DNA from: a virus
Reading direction: 5' to 3' (one strand)
IMG/VR virus record: IMGVR_UViG_3300004282_000009
Location: 1-23,570 of that record
DNA: 23,570 bases
Below, piece after piece: positions 13,947 through 21,273 of the stretch (position 1 is the first letter of the stretch; the number at the start of each line of letters is the position of its first letter). Under the pieces are notes generated by a model. That model was not told the DNA's origin and ran no database searches. It worked only from the letters and a program-made list of their open reading frames with translations. The position numbers and the translations under genes were made by a program.

Positions 13947-15215
13947 ATGGCAGCACCGAATCAACCAACTTTTCCAAAGCCAGCACTTGATGTTGGAGTA
14001 GCGCAATACCCTACTCCTATTGTACCAGACTTTTATACAAAGAATGGAGACATTATCCTCGTTGTTAAAGAGAGCTTTGAGAAGGGAAGCTATAATCCTA
14101 AGCCTCTTGATGGATCAATCACCTATACTGGCAGGGATGCAAACAAATGGCCCGATACACTTTACTTGGTTGCCCAAAGGCCAACGGAGGACGGGGAGTA
14201 TGTCTATAACTTCTATGCGAATGATCGCTCCCTAGAGTCGCAAGACATTTATAACTACGGGGTAGAGTATAGCGAGAACAACCCAGACTACCCGATCACA
14301 TCGCGCCAATACATTGTTCCCCGCGAGCAATATGAGCCAGTTGAGCTTGGTGCTACCGACCCTGTATTCGGAGGGGATCAAATCATCTCTCAGCAGAAGA
14401 TGGTTGAGCTTCCCGATGAAAACCCGCTGCGATCTCGCTATGTAGCAGTTCAGAGGATTTATGAAACAATCCCTGGGCCAATCGTTGCTGGATACCAATA
14501 TGATGAGTTCTTTGAGGCAAACCTTGAGATCAGCAAGCAGATTGTTGCTGCTGGCGCACCTCCAATTGCAATTGAAAATGGATTGCTTTCTTACAAGGAT
14601 GAGCCAGTTGATTCGGCAAAGTCTCAGAGAGTTATTGTAACAACACCTAGTCTTCCTCCGACTCGCACGGAATATAAGACTGGAACGTATCAAAGCCCGA
14701 CTCTTGTATTCGGTATTGTTACAGAGGCAGTCAATATAGCTTGCTCTGGAGATCAACCAGACATTCGCGTTAGGCTAACACCAAACACAAGGGCGGCTCA
14801 GTCAAAGCAAACGACATTCAAGACAATTACATCGTATTCCTATGGGCCTCCAGAACCAGGTGATACAGACCTATTCAACCCCGTCCCAAAGTTGGTGGCA
14901 TATACTGGATATGTGATTAACTTTAATTTGGGCGGTGCGCTCTGTGATGAGATCCAATCACTATTCGCATACAAAACATGGAATGGCAGCGAGGTTATTA
15001 CTACTTATTTAGAGCAAATTCCTGCACACTATTGCAATGATGGGTTTGGGAATTTGGTTCCAAATGTGTACGAGAATTGGCTTATCGAACCTACTTCACC
15101 AACCGCAACTGAATATCTTGCTGTGATCGGAACGTATCAGAAAATTTCTTGGGAATCCCGTTACTGGAAATCTGGAATCTGGGAAAATAAAGAAATCTGG
15201 GTTAAGCTGATCTAA
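13947..15215 (+). CDS. beta-rich structural (tail-type) protein
   Basis: 422 residues, starting one base after the giant gene. It is Tyr/Pro/Thr-rich with regularly spaced beta-strand-like segments, and the C-terminus (YQKISWESRYWKSGIWENKEIWVKLI) is Trp-rich, as in tail or baseplate proteins that trimerise through aromatic contacts. No fibre repeat, peptidase or glycosidase motif is seen. Position after the ejection protein suggests a tail or receptor-facing component. Its stop overlaps the next start (TAATG). Confidence 0.6.
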   Translation: MAAPNQPTFPKPALDVGVAQYPTPIVPDFYTKNGDIILVVKESFEKGSYNPKPLDGSITYTGRDANKWPDTLYLVAQRPTEDGEYVYNFYANDRSLESQDIYNYGVEYSENNPDYPITSRQYIVPREQYEPVELGATDPVFGGDQIISQQKMVELPDENPLRSRYVAVQRIYETIPGPIVAGYQYDEFFEANLEISKQIVAAGAPPIAIENGLLSYKDEPVDSAKSQRVIVTTPSLPPTRTEYKTGTYQSPTLVFGIVTEAVNIACSGDQPDIRVRLTPNTRAAQSKQTTFKTITSYSYGPPEPGDTDLFNPVPKLVAYTGYVINFNLGGALCDEIQSLFAYKTWNGSEVITTYLEQIPAHYCNDGFGNLVPNVYENWLIEPTSPTATEYLAVIGTYQKISWESRYWKSGIWENKEIWVKLI

Positions 15216-15475
15216 TGGACTACTATCAATCAAGCCGACCTCCAGTTGATGACTCTGGATTATCTGGAGGAGTTGCATTTGCCTTTGATGGTCAGATTGC
15301 ATCATTCAATACTGGCACTGGTGGCAATCAACCATTTTACGACGACTCCGAAAATGACGGGCTTGGAAACGATCCTATTCAGTCTCCAGTAGTTTACACT
15401 CTTCAAATTTGCGTTGATGGCGTTACCATGAATCTTGATGTGTATGCCGCTGGTCAACCATATATGCCAGAATAG
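15215..15475 (+). CDS. small virion-block protein, unknown function
   Basis: 86 residues, reading MDYYQSSRPPVDDSGLSGGV onward. It is acidic, Gly/Asp-rich, and ends with a beta-like YTLQICVDGVTMNLDVYA. It overlaps the upstream stop by one base and precedes the next gene by two, so it is translationally coupled. No family recognised; small structural protein is a guess from position. Confidence 0.65.
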   Translation: MDYYQSSRPPVDDSGLSGGVAFAFDGQIASFNTGTGGNQPFYDDSENDGLGNDPIQSPVVYTLQICVDGVTMNLDVYAAGQPYMPE

Positions 15476-15477
15476 TT

Positions 15478-16128
15478 ATGGTTGCTAAACTGCTGCAATG
15501 CTGCTTGCCAGACAATTGCGGGAACGAATGCTGTGGTTGCTTTTTCGGATACGAGAGTAATAATTCAGCACCATTTCCATGCGGACTTTTAATTAGTTAT
15601 ATTTACGTTCCGACATCAGATGGTTTTCTTTACAATAACACAACTTTTATTGGACAGAACGTAGGGCCATCTTGCCCATACTCTCCACTGGACGGAATTC
15701 TTCCTGCATCATGGGTTCCATTTACCACAACTTATACATCTTGGTGGTTTAATCCAGAAAGCGGAAACGCACAAATTCTAACCGATAAAGCGCATGATGA
15801 TGGACTGATCGGAAGTTCTACAAACATTGAATTGTATGGAGATTATTCCACCAATACAATGATACCATTCTTTAATGAGGAGACGCAATCAACGGAATAT
15901 AGGCCCATTGAAAATGGAGACATAATACCATTTTCAATGGTTATATCATATTATGATAAGCCATCCGCAACATATGTTTCTAGGTACTATACAGTAAATG
16001 ATCTAACATATAAGTCATACGCTTGCGCCCAATCTCATCTTGCGACCGTCACTTGGTATGACACAATGCAGCCAGATGGAACATACTGGAGCATCACAAA
16101 CATAGAAGCTACCATCACTCCTTCGTAG
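15478..16128 (+). CDS. cysteine-rich structural protein
   Basis: 216 residues. The first 35 residues contain eight Cys (LLQCCLPDNCGNECCGCFFG, then PFPC), a dense cluster that suggests a metal site or disulfides. The remainder is a Tyr/Thr/Ser-rich beta region (YIYVPTSDGFLYNNTTFIGQ and onward) ending with YWSITNIEATITPS, similar in flavour to tail or head-fibre proteins. No signal peptide. Probably a virion surface protein by position. Confidence 0.6.
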   Translation: MVAKLLQCCLPDNCGNECCGCFFGYESNNSAPFPCGLLISYIYVPTSDGFLYNNTTFIGQNVGPSCPYSPLDGILPASWVPFTTTYTSWWFNPESGNAQILTDKAHDDGLIGSSTNIELYGDYSTNTMIPFFNEETQSTEYRPIENGDIIPFSMVISYYDKPSATYVSRYYTVNDLTYKSYACAQSHLATVTWYDTMQPDGTYWSITNIEATITPS

Positions 16129-16131
16129 GAA

Positions 16132-16536
16132 ATGAACTGTCAGTTTTTTGATAATGGAAAGTGCTTGTTGGGATTCCATAACTCAACTCCCAATGAAGGC
16201 AACTGCCGATCATGCATCAATGCTGGTGAGAACAATAATGAGTTTGCAGAACGACTAGAGAAGTCCAGAGCAACGATCCTATCCAATCCATCCACGTTTG
16301 CTAAGAAAATACAATCGCTTGTTGGAGATGTGAAAACATGGGCAGCAAGCGGAATGCCTATTTCAAAGCCAAGCGCATTTTCGCAGAGGATAGAAATTTG
16401 CAAAGCCTGTGAGTTTTGGAATCCGAAAGGATTTAAAGGAACTGGATCGTGTTCAAAATGCGGATGTTCCACGCAAGCCAAGCTGCGCATGGCAACCTCT
16501 AAATGCCCTATTGACAAATGGGGGCCGATAGTTTAA
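16132..16536 (+). CDS. zinc-ribbon-like protein with two Cys clusters
   Basis: 134 residues. The N-terminal cluster has Cys 3, 11, 25 and 28. The C-terminal cluster reads RIEICKACEFWN, then GSCSKCGCSTQAKLRMATSK, then CPIDKW; this pattern (C-x2-C, then C-x2-C-x-C, and a final C) is one I recall from many phage small proteins of unknown role. AGGA precedes the ATG by two bases. It probably binds zinc; function unknown. It sits between virion genes and a glycosyltransferase-like gene. Confidence 0.75.
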   Translation: MNCQFFDNGKCLLGFHNSTPNEGNCRSCINAGENNNEFAERLEKSRATILSNPSTFAKKIQSLVGDVKTWAASGMPISKPSAFSQRIEICKACEFWNPKGFKGTGSCSKCGCSTQAKLRMATSKCPIDKWGPIV

Positions 16537-16555
16537 TCCTATCGCCATTGAAAAT

Positions 16556-17509
16556 ATGAATGTATTTATTTCCTATCACCCCGACGACTATGCCCTCATG
16601 GAGCGTTGGGCAAAGCACACGGCAAAGCTTGGCTTTTATGGGTCGCATTCGATCTTTATCATGCCAGCACACGGAGCAGAGTCCGAAAAGATTGCTGCAA
16701 TTCTAAAGCCTTCCTTCTCTAAGGTTGATGTCCTTTCGTGCTACCATGAGCAGCGTGGGTGGCCCATCTCCTGCAATCTTGCATTTGAGCAAGCTGCATG
16801 GCACTCCTTTAATGTTACTAAAGCACCGTTCCTCTGGATGGAGCCAGATGCGGTTCCTCTCAAGGCATCCTGGCTAGATGATATTGCTTCTGCATATGCT
16901 TCTTGTGGAAAGCCATTCATGGGTGATTTTGTTGGCATCAAGAACATCATGCCTAATGGCATTGACCACATGAGCGGGGTTGCTGTTTATCCAGCAGACC
17001 TTCCCGCTTTTGCTGGATCAGCATTCAATAACGAGAACATTGCATGGGACATCGCAAGCGGAAGAGATGTTGTTCCCAAGATGGCTAGGACTTCCTTGAT
17101 TCATCACGATTGGATTCCAGACAAGAAGTGGCGCAGGGATGTCGTAACTCCAGACTGCGTTAAGGAAGGGGCCGTCATCTATCATCCCGACAAGAAGGGA
17201 GTTCTTTTTGCTGATGGCGAGACTAGAGTTGCGGGAGAGCCGCAAACGGGTGCGCCTGTGAGCGTTTCCTCATTTGAACAATCGCCATCAGCACAGAATT
17301 ATGAATACGACAAGAAAGCCGCGAACACTGAAGAAGACCTCATCAATCAGTTCAAAAACATCCTCCTCAATGCCGACTCCTCCCGTAGTTTCAAACGGGC
17401 AATCAAATCCTGCCTCATCGAAAGCGGGTGGATCAAAAAAGCCAAGAGTCCCAAGCAGCCTAGAAAGAAAGTTCGATCTTCTGTGGGCGAGCATCAACGG
17501 GCATACTGA
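16556..17509 (+). CDS. glycosyltransferase-like protein with C-terminal extension
   Basis: 317 residues. Residues about 1-200 look like a GT-A-type transferase: NVFISYHPDDY at the start, GWPISCNLAF (68-77), and FLWMEPDAVPL (92-102), where EPDA replaces the usual DxD metal motif. A second HMSGVAVYP stretch fits the acceptor-side loop. After about residue 230 comes a separate polar, Lys-rich tail. The last 236 bases overlap an ORF in the +1 frame, and the last 65 bases overlap the conserved nuclease core itself, so the tail end (KKVRSSVGEHQRAY) may be non-conserved or a frameshift product. Confidence 0.65.
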   Translation: MNVFISYHPDDYALMERWAKHTAKLGFYGSHSIFIMPAHGAESEKIAAILKPSFSKVDVLSCYHEQRGWPISCNLAFEQAAWHSFNVTKAPFLWMEPDAVPLKASWLDDIASAYASCGKPFMGDFVGIKNIMPNGIDHMSGVAVYPADLPAFAGSAFNNENIAWDIASGRDVVPKMARTSLIHHDWIPDKKWRRDVVTPDCVKEGAVIYHPDKKGVLFADGETRVAGEPQTGAPVSVSSFEQSPSAQNYEYDKKAANTEEDLINQFKNILLNADSSRSFKRAIKSCLIESGWIKKAKSPKQPRKKVRSSVGEHQRAY

Positions 17510-17783
17510 TCTCCTAACGGAGTATCGGTTTCATCCTACTAGAAAATGGCGAGCGGATTATGCCCATGAGACTAGTCGTGTTTTGATTGAAGTGGAAGGA
17601 GGGGCATGGGGTGGTCGCCATTGCAGGGGTGGTGGATTCCTTGCCGATGCAGAAAAGTATTTGGAAGCTGCCATGCTTGGATGGCTTGTTATTAGACTGA
17701 CATCGCCACTGATCACTTCAGATAATTTAGTTAGAATAAAAAATTTTATTTCGGATAGGTCAAATTTCTTATTGCTAAAATAA
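17370..17783 (+). CDS. PD-(D/E)XK-type endonuclease domain protein
   Basis: 137 residues from the chosen ATG; the frame is open from an earlier ATG at 17274 (169 residues). The core LERKFDLLWASI, YRFHPTRKWRADYAH, VLIEVEGGAWGGRHCRGG and FLADAEKYLEAAMLGWLVIR is the pattern of small phage endonucleases with D...E-x-E (the D of RADYAH, then IEVEGG). Metal-dependent DNA cleavage is expected. It overlaps the glycosyltransferase-like gene in the +1 frame, none of the three possible ATGs has a Shine-Dalgarno, and the residues before the core look non-conserved, so the true start or a frameshifted fusion is open. Confidence 0.7.
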   Translation: MPTPPVVSNGQSNPASSKAGGSKKPRVPSSLERKFDLLWASINGHTDLLTEYRFHPTRKWRADYAHETSRVLIEVEGGAWGGRHCRGGGFLADAEKYLEAAMLGWLVIRLTSPLITSDNLVRIKNFISDRSNFLLLK

Positions 17784-17806
17784 AACTGCCAAGATGTAAT
17801 GGCCAC

Positions 17807-18394
17807 ATGAGGCTAAAGCAAGGATTCATAAGGGATGATGGCAAGGTTTTCTCCCAGTATTTCAAGAGAAATGGCGTTGAAAAAGAGATGTGGTATTCAT
17901 ATGATGTATTTCAAAAAATAAAGAAAAAAAGAATTGCTAGAAACATTGATAGGCAAAAAAGAAATAGGGAGAAGCATTCCAAGAGCGTAATGGAGTGGAG
18001 AAAAAGAAATCCAGGGAAAGCAAGTAAATCAAGTAGGGAATCGTCCGTTTTGTGGAGAAAAAGAAATCCAGAGAAATCAAAAATAAAAAGCACAATAAGT
18101 AATTTTAAAAGAAGATCAATCAAGGCAAATCAGCTACACCCAGAGCATGATCAATCAAAAGAAATGCAACTTGTAAAGATTGCTAAATCTTTAAGCCTTC
18201 AAGTAGATCACATTATTCCATTAAGTCGTGGTGGATGGCATTGGCATGAAAACCTTCGACTGCTTCCAAAGAGCTTAAATTCAAGTAAAAATAATCGCCT
18301 TGATTCAGAGCTTCCATTGAATCATCAATACGATATTGAGTTTTGGAATAGCGTCACAAAGTTTTATTTACATTTTCCGCTTGACGCAATTTAA
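17807..18394 (+). CDS. HNH homing-type endonuclease
   Basis: 195 residues. HNH core: LQVDHIIPLSRGG (131-143) supplies the DH pair and NLRLLPKSLNSSKNN (149-163) the Asn and final residues of the beta-beta-alpha-metal fold. The N-terminal half is a basic DNA-binding region with a duplicated WRKRNPGK/WRKRNPEK motif (64-71 and 83-90). The gene is more A-rich than its neighbours, which suggests separate acquisition. It lies immediately before the capsid gene; free-standing phage HNH genes usually cut the corresponding site in rival genomes lacking the insert. Confidence 0.85.
   Translation: MRLKQGFIRDDGKVFSQYFKRNGVEKEMWYSYDVFQKIKKKRIARNIDRQKRNREKHSKSVMEWRKRNPGKASKSSRESSVLWRKRNPEKSKIKSTISNFKRRSIKANQLHPEHDQSKEMQLVKIAKSLSLQVDHIIPLSRGGWHWHENLRLLPKSLNSSKNNRLDSELPLNHQYDIEFWNSVTKFYLHFPLDAI
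17995..18071 (+). repeat. two copies of a 20-bp direct repeat inside the HNH gene
   Basis: Identical 20-base segments at 17995-18014 and 18052-18071, 57 bases (19 codons) apart, encode the duplicated WRKRNP motif. The exact DNA match suggests a recent internal duplication of a DNA-binding module. Confidence 0.8.
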
Positions 18395-18404
18395 TCAGTA
18401 TAAT
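18381..18404 (+). promoter_or_regulatory. promoter candidate for the capsid gene
   Basis: A perfect TATAAT (18399-18404) begins 4 bases after the HNH stop codon. TTGACGCAA (18381-18389) lies 12 bases before it, too close for a normal sigma-70 -35, so either the -35 is poor or a phage activator binds TTGACGCAA. The same element recurs at 20442. Transcription would start near 18411, giving a leader of about 145 bases. Confidence 0.5.
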
Positions 18405-18553
18405 AACGCTACTCATAGCGCAACAGTGGCAATACTGGCGGGTCGCTATCCGCAACATGGGCGTTTAAAACAAATTAAGAACCTCGCCTACTCTTAAAAA
18501 AAGGAAGAAGGCACAACGCATTCTTCAAAAACAATCCAACAATTTAATATCAC
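18405..18553 (+). other. structured leader of the capsid gene
   Basis: Hairpins: CGCTA (18407-18411)/TAGCG (18416-18420); CAGT (18424-18427)/ACTG (18434-18437); GCGG (18438-18441)/CCGC (18450-18453); TTAAGA (18475-18480)/TCTTAA (18492-18497). A second CGCTA at 18444-18448 can compete for TAGCG, so two exclusive folds are possible. The capsid ATG at 18554 has no Shine-Dalgarno nearby (AAGGAAGAAGG lies about 43-53 bases upstream). Confidence 0.4.
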
Positions 18554-19738
18554 ATGATTACTTGCTCCACCATCAACGATCTCTTCCAGCGCGAAACTGG
18601 TCGATTCTCCGTTGACATTCAGCAACGCTATCAAGTCGAGTCCCCTTGGGGCCGTCTTGTTCGTGTTGGCAAATTCCCCCTCGGAATGGGCACTTCCCTC
18701 AACGAAATCACCGTTGAGCGTGTTCTTTCGGGATCTATCGAAAACGACTGGTCGAATGTCTCGACCTCCAACGGAACCTCCAGCAACGGATGCGTCCCTG
18801 CCACCAGCGATCTCGCTTTTGGTCAGACCGTCCTCAACTGGAACCTCCAGACCAAGGCTTATCAGACCCCCTGCATCTGCCTTGACGATCTGAAGACCTC
18901 CTTCCAAGTTGAGTCGCAGGTTTCCAAGACCGTTGAGCAGCTTACCCAGCTGACCAAGACCGTTCTGGACAACCGCCGCCGCTCGGAATACCTCCGTCTG
19001 GTTCCCAAGATCCAAGCTGGTTATGCCACGGAATACACCAACCTCAACGGCGTTGGTGGCGTTCCCGTGCCGACCGTCCAACTCTCGCAGGATCAACTCG
19101 ACGTTATTCGCGTCCAGCTTATCCGCGATGGTGCTGGTCACAACCCGCTCGGTCGTGAGAACGGCGCACCTGTCCTCGGTCTGATCACCAGCCCTGAGAC
19201 TAGCCGCCAGCTCCTACGTAACAATAGCGAGCTTCGTCAGGATCTCCGCTTCGCCACTCCTAGCGAGCTGGTGCAGCCCCTCGGCGTTGACCGCAGCTAC
19301 GGTGGGTTCTATCACATGGTCGATTTCGAGGTTCCTCGTTTCACCTACTCCACCTCTGGAGGCGGCACTTACACGCAGGTTTATCCCTTCGTGCAGCAGT
19401 CCACTACCTCTGGCTTCAAGTGGGTTTCCAACCCCGCCTACAATGCCGCTCCTTACGAGGCCGCGTACATCTTCCATCCCGATGTGTACGAGGAGGCAGT
19501 GCAGCAGGTTGGCCCGAACATCCCTGGTGCTGCCTTTGATGACGCTCCCTACTACTACAGTGGGCAGTTCTTCTGGCTCAACATCCGTGATGCGGTGAAC
19601 AACCCCCTCGGCAAGAATGGTCGCTGGCTCGCCATCTTCCAGAGCGGAAGCCGTCCGCTTCAGCCTTGGCTTGGAAGGGTCGTGATCCACAAGCGGTGTC
19701 CTAATGATCTATCTTTCAGCTCTTGCACAAACAGCTAA
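18554..19738 (+). CDS. probable major capsid protein
   Basis: 394 residues. The N-terminal arm and extended loop (FPLGMGTSLNEITVERV), a long helix (VSKTVEQLTQLTKTVLDNRR, about 121-140) like the HK97 spine helix, and a central region with LDVIRVQLIRDGAG fit an HK97-fold shell protein. Length is right, with no enzyme motif. The strongest evidence is expression: codon use shifts sharply to C-ending, GC-rich codons (AAC, CTC, GTC, TCC) unlike every neighbour; it has its own promoter and leader; and a very strong terminator follows. It is flanked on both sides by HNH genes. A highly expressed tail or decoration protein is the alternative. Confidence 0.75.
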   Translation: MITCSTINDLFQRETGRFSVDIQQRYQVESPWGRLVRVGKFPLGMGTSLNEITVERVLSGSIENDWSNVSTSNGTSSNGCVPATSDLAFGQTVLNWNLQTKAYQTPCICLDDLKTSFQVESQVSKTVEQLTQLTKTVLDNRRRSEYLRLVPKIQAGYATEYTNLNGVGGVPVPTVQLSQDQLDVIRVQLIRDGAGHNPLGRENGAPVLGLITSPETSRQLLRNNSELRQDLRFATPSELVQPLGVDRSYGGFYHMVDFEVPRFTYSTSGGGTYTQVYPFVQQSTTSGFKWVSNPAYNAAPYEAAYIFHPDVYEEAVQQVGPNIPGAAFDDAPYYYSGQFFWLNIRDAVNNPLGKNGRWLAIFQSGSRPLQPWLGRVVIHKRCPNDLSFSSCTNS

Positions 19739-19768
19739 TAGCTGATTCTACAGAGTAAAATAGACTCA

Positions 19769-19814
19769 AAATCCCCCCAATCGGAGAAATCTGGTTGGGG
19801 GGATTTCTTTTTTT
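19769..19814 (+). terminator. strong rho-independent terminator after the capsid gene
   Basis: A perfect 12-bp stem, AAATCCCCCCAA (19769-19780) with TTGGGGGGATTT (19795-19806), a 14-base loop, then C and seven T. It ends the capsid transcript 30 bases after the stop codon and separates it from the downstream HNH gene. Confidence 0.97.
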
Positions 19815-19815
19815 A

Positions 19816-19844
19816 TTGATACTGAAATCATTTGTGCATATTCT
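19816..19844 (+). promoter_or_regulatory. sigma-70-like promoter of the second HNH gene
   Basis: TTGATA (19816-19821), exactly 17 bases, TATTCT (19839-19844). The expected start of transcription, about seven bases past the -10, falls on or next to the ATG at 19851, so the mRNA may be leaderless. It directly follows the capsid terminator. Confidence 0.55.
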
Positions 19845-19850
19845 AAACAA

Positions 19851-20429
19851 ATGAATACTCCATTGACTGAAGATCAAATTGCAAAAATCCACGAACTGAA
19901 GCAAAAACATTTTGGTAACACAACAATTGCAGCAATGGTTGGGTGCAATCGCAATACAGTTTTATACCACACAAGTGCAAAATACCGACATTCATGTTTG
20001 TCTGCTGGTGGCAGGAAACATGGAGTCAGATTAAGCGATGAAGAAAGGATGAGAATATTTCAGCTTCACAAAGAGGGAATGTCTGGATTACAGATTGCAA
20101 AAAAACTAGGCATCAACAATGCAACAGTTTACAGATATGTTTCTCATGGCAGGAGACAAAAAGACATAAATAGGCAGAGGAAATATCCAGCAAAAGAAAG
20201 GCCGCAATCAATAATCAAAAAAGAAAGGGGAGGGAGGTGCGAGCTGTGTGGATTTGACAAGCATTACAACTGCCTTGATTTCCATCACAAAGATCCATCC
20301 ACAAAGTCATTTGAGGTTGGCAGAAAATCTGGATTTCCAGTTGAGAAGCTTCGCATGGAAACAGACAAGTGTGCGCTGGTTTGCAAGAACTGCCATTACC
20401 TAATCCACGCTGGAGTTATTCAGCTATAA
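19851..20429 (+). CDS. HNH endonuclease with two N-terminal helix-turn-helix domains
   Basis: 192 residues. Residues 8-41 and 64-98 are two helix-turn-helix domains of the resolvase/terminase-like type (NTTIAAMVGCNRNTVLYH; MSGLQIAKKLGINNATVYRY). The C-terminal nuclease has CELC (130-133), DFHHKDP (143-149) and CKNCHYLIH (178-186), a zinc-stabilised HNH fold. The two DNA-binding domains presumably choose the site. The gene is AT-rich, has its own promoter, and lies directly after the capsid terminator, as expected for an inserted homing gene. Confidence 0.85.
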   Translation: MNTPLTEDQIAKIHELKQKHFGNTTIAAMVGCNRNTVLYHTSAKYRHSCLSAGGRKHGVRLSDEERMRIFQLHKEGMSGLQIAKKLGINNATVYRYVSHGRRQKDINRQRKYPAKERPQSIIKKERGGRCELCGFDKHYNCLDFHHKDPSTKSFEVGRKSGFPVEKLRMETDKCALVCKNCHYLIHAGVIQL

Positions 20430-20433
20430 ACTC

Positions 20434-20453
20434 TTTTCCCATTGACGCAACCT
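20434..20453 (+). promoter_or_regulatory. repeat of the capsid-upstream element
   Basis: TTTTCC, two bases, TTGACGCAA, two bases, TAA: the same spaced series as at 18373-18394. It begins 5 bases after the second HNH stop and 39 bases (TTGAC) before the ATG at 20481. A TATATT (20469-20474) follows 18 bases after the GCAA. Possible promoter or activator site, or a conserved HNH insertion flank. Confidence 0.4.
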
Positions 20454-20480
20454 AACAAATAGCCCAAATATATTATCACT

Positions 20481-20774
20481 ATGGCTATTGCATTCAAAAT
20501 CCCCGCTGATTATTCCGCTCCCGAAGGTGTTAAGGAGGGCAAGGAATTTAACGATCTCGCAACCTTCAAGATTGATGGAGGCGAGATTATGGTTATCGCT
20601 ATTGGGCAAGATAAGATCCCTCTTATGTCCCGCGAGGAGAAGATGAAGGAAGAGAAGGTCAAGGGCGGCAAGGATGCCATCAAGGAAAAGCTCCGTGCGC
20701 TGGAGAAGGAAGCTGGTGCGGGAGAGGTGGAAGTTGAGGTTGAGGAAGAGGATACTGAAGAGGAGATGGATTAA
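20481..20774 (+). CDS. small acidic-tailed protein next to the capsid gene
   Basis: 97 residues. The N-terminal half (MAIAFKIPADYSAPEGVKEG, then FNDLATFKIDGGEIMVIAIG) is a small beta domain. The middle is a Lys/Glu helix and the tail is almost all Glu/Asp (GEVEVEVEEEDTEEEMD). Such acidic tails occur on phage accessory head proteins and DNA mimics, but no family is recognised. The stop is two bases before the next start. Confidence 0.65.
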   Translation: MAIAFKIPADYSAPEGVKEGKEFNDLATFKIDGGEIMVIAIGQDKIPLMSREEKMKEEKVKGGKDAIKEKLRALEKEAGAGEVEVEVEEEDTEEEMD

Positions 20775-20776
20775 GA

Positions 20777-21217
20777 GTGTCCACCTACACTCCAGTTCTT
20801 GGATCTACCTACGACGATGATAAGCTCATCGCCCTTAAAACGCTTGATGTTTTAGGCGCGGTCGAGAGCTGGCTAAAGCGTTCTGAGAGCCAGCAGCCAT
20901 ATTCCTACGTTAGCACAGCCAGCGAGAATGCCACCGTTGTTAAGGCATCCGCTGGAACTATTTTCAACATGGCGTATACCAATACGTCAAATAACCACAT
21001 CTATATCAAGTTTTACAACAAGGCCACTACGCCTAATCCATCATTAGATGTTCCTGTTTTTATTTGGGCTGGCTCAAAGCTTGACCATGACTCCATTGCT
21101 TTTGGTTTGAATCCAGTAAGCTTTCCAATTGGTATTTCTTTTGCAATTGTTAGCACGGCAACTGATGGAGGAGCTATTGGTGCTGGTGATGTAATCCTTA
21201 ACTTTTCATACGCATAA
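20777..21217 (+). CDS. virion-associated protein sharing an N-terminal motif
   Basis: 146 residues, GTG start at 20777 two bases after the previous stop. The N-terminus (STYDDDKLIALKTLDVLGAV) matches the N-terminus of the 21274 gene (STYADDKLIALKSLDAVSAV). The rest is a beta-rich domain (VVKASAGTIFNMAYTNTSNN, then HIYIKFYNKATTPNPSLDVP, then FPIGISFAIVSTATDGGAIG) of the kind seen in head-fibre and decoration proteins. Function unknown; the shared N-terminus may be a docking sequence. An ATG start is not available near this position. Confidence 0.6.
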   Translation: MSTYTPVLGSTYDDDKLIALKTLDVLGAVESWLKRSESQQPYSYVSTASENATVVKASAGTIFNMAYTNTSNNHIYIKFYNKATTPNPSLDVPVFIWAGSKLDHDSIAFGLNPVSFPIGISFAIVSTATDGGAIGAGDVILNFSYA

Positions 21218-21256
21218 GTCATTGCTGAACGAAACTATTTGATTTAAATAATCTGA

Positions 21257-21262
21257 TATACT
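21257..21262 (+). promoter_or_regulatory. possible -10 element before the 21274 gene
   Basis: TATACT in the AT-rich 56-base gap, 11 bases before the ATG, with TTGATT 12 bases upstream at 21239-21244. That TTGA-box to -10 spacing is the same as before the capsid gene. Weak evidence alone. Confidence 0.25.
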
Positions 21263-21273
21263 AAAAAATCTTT

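Noticed and set aside
18494-19690. Long minus-strand frames over the capsid gene (18494-19141, 19214-19690)
   Set aside because: Open only because the capsid gene uses a narrow set of codons; the plus frame has the promoter, terminator and capsid-like helix pattern.
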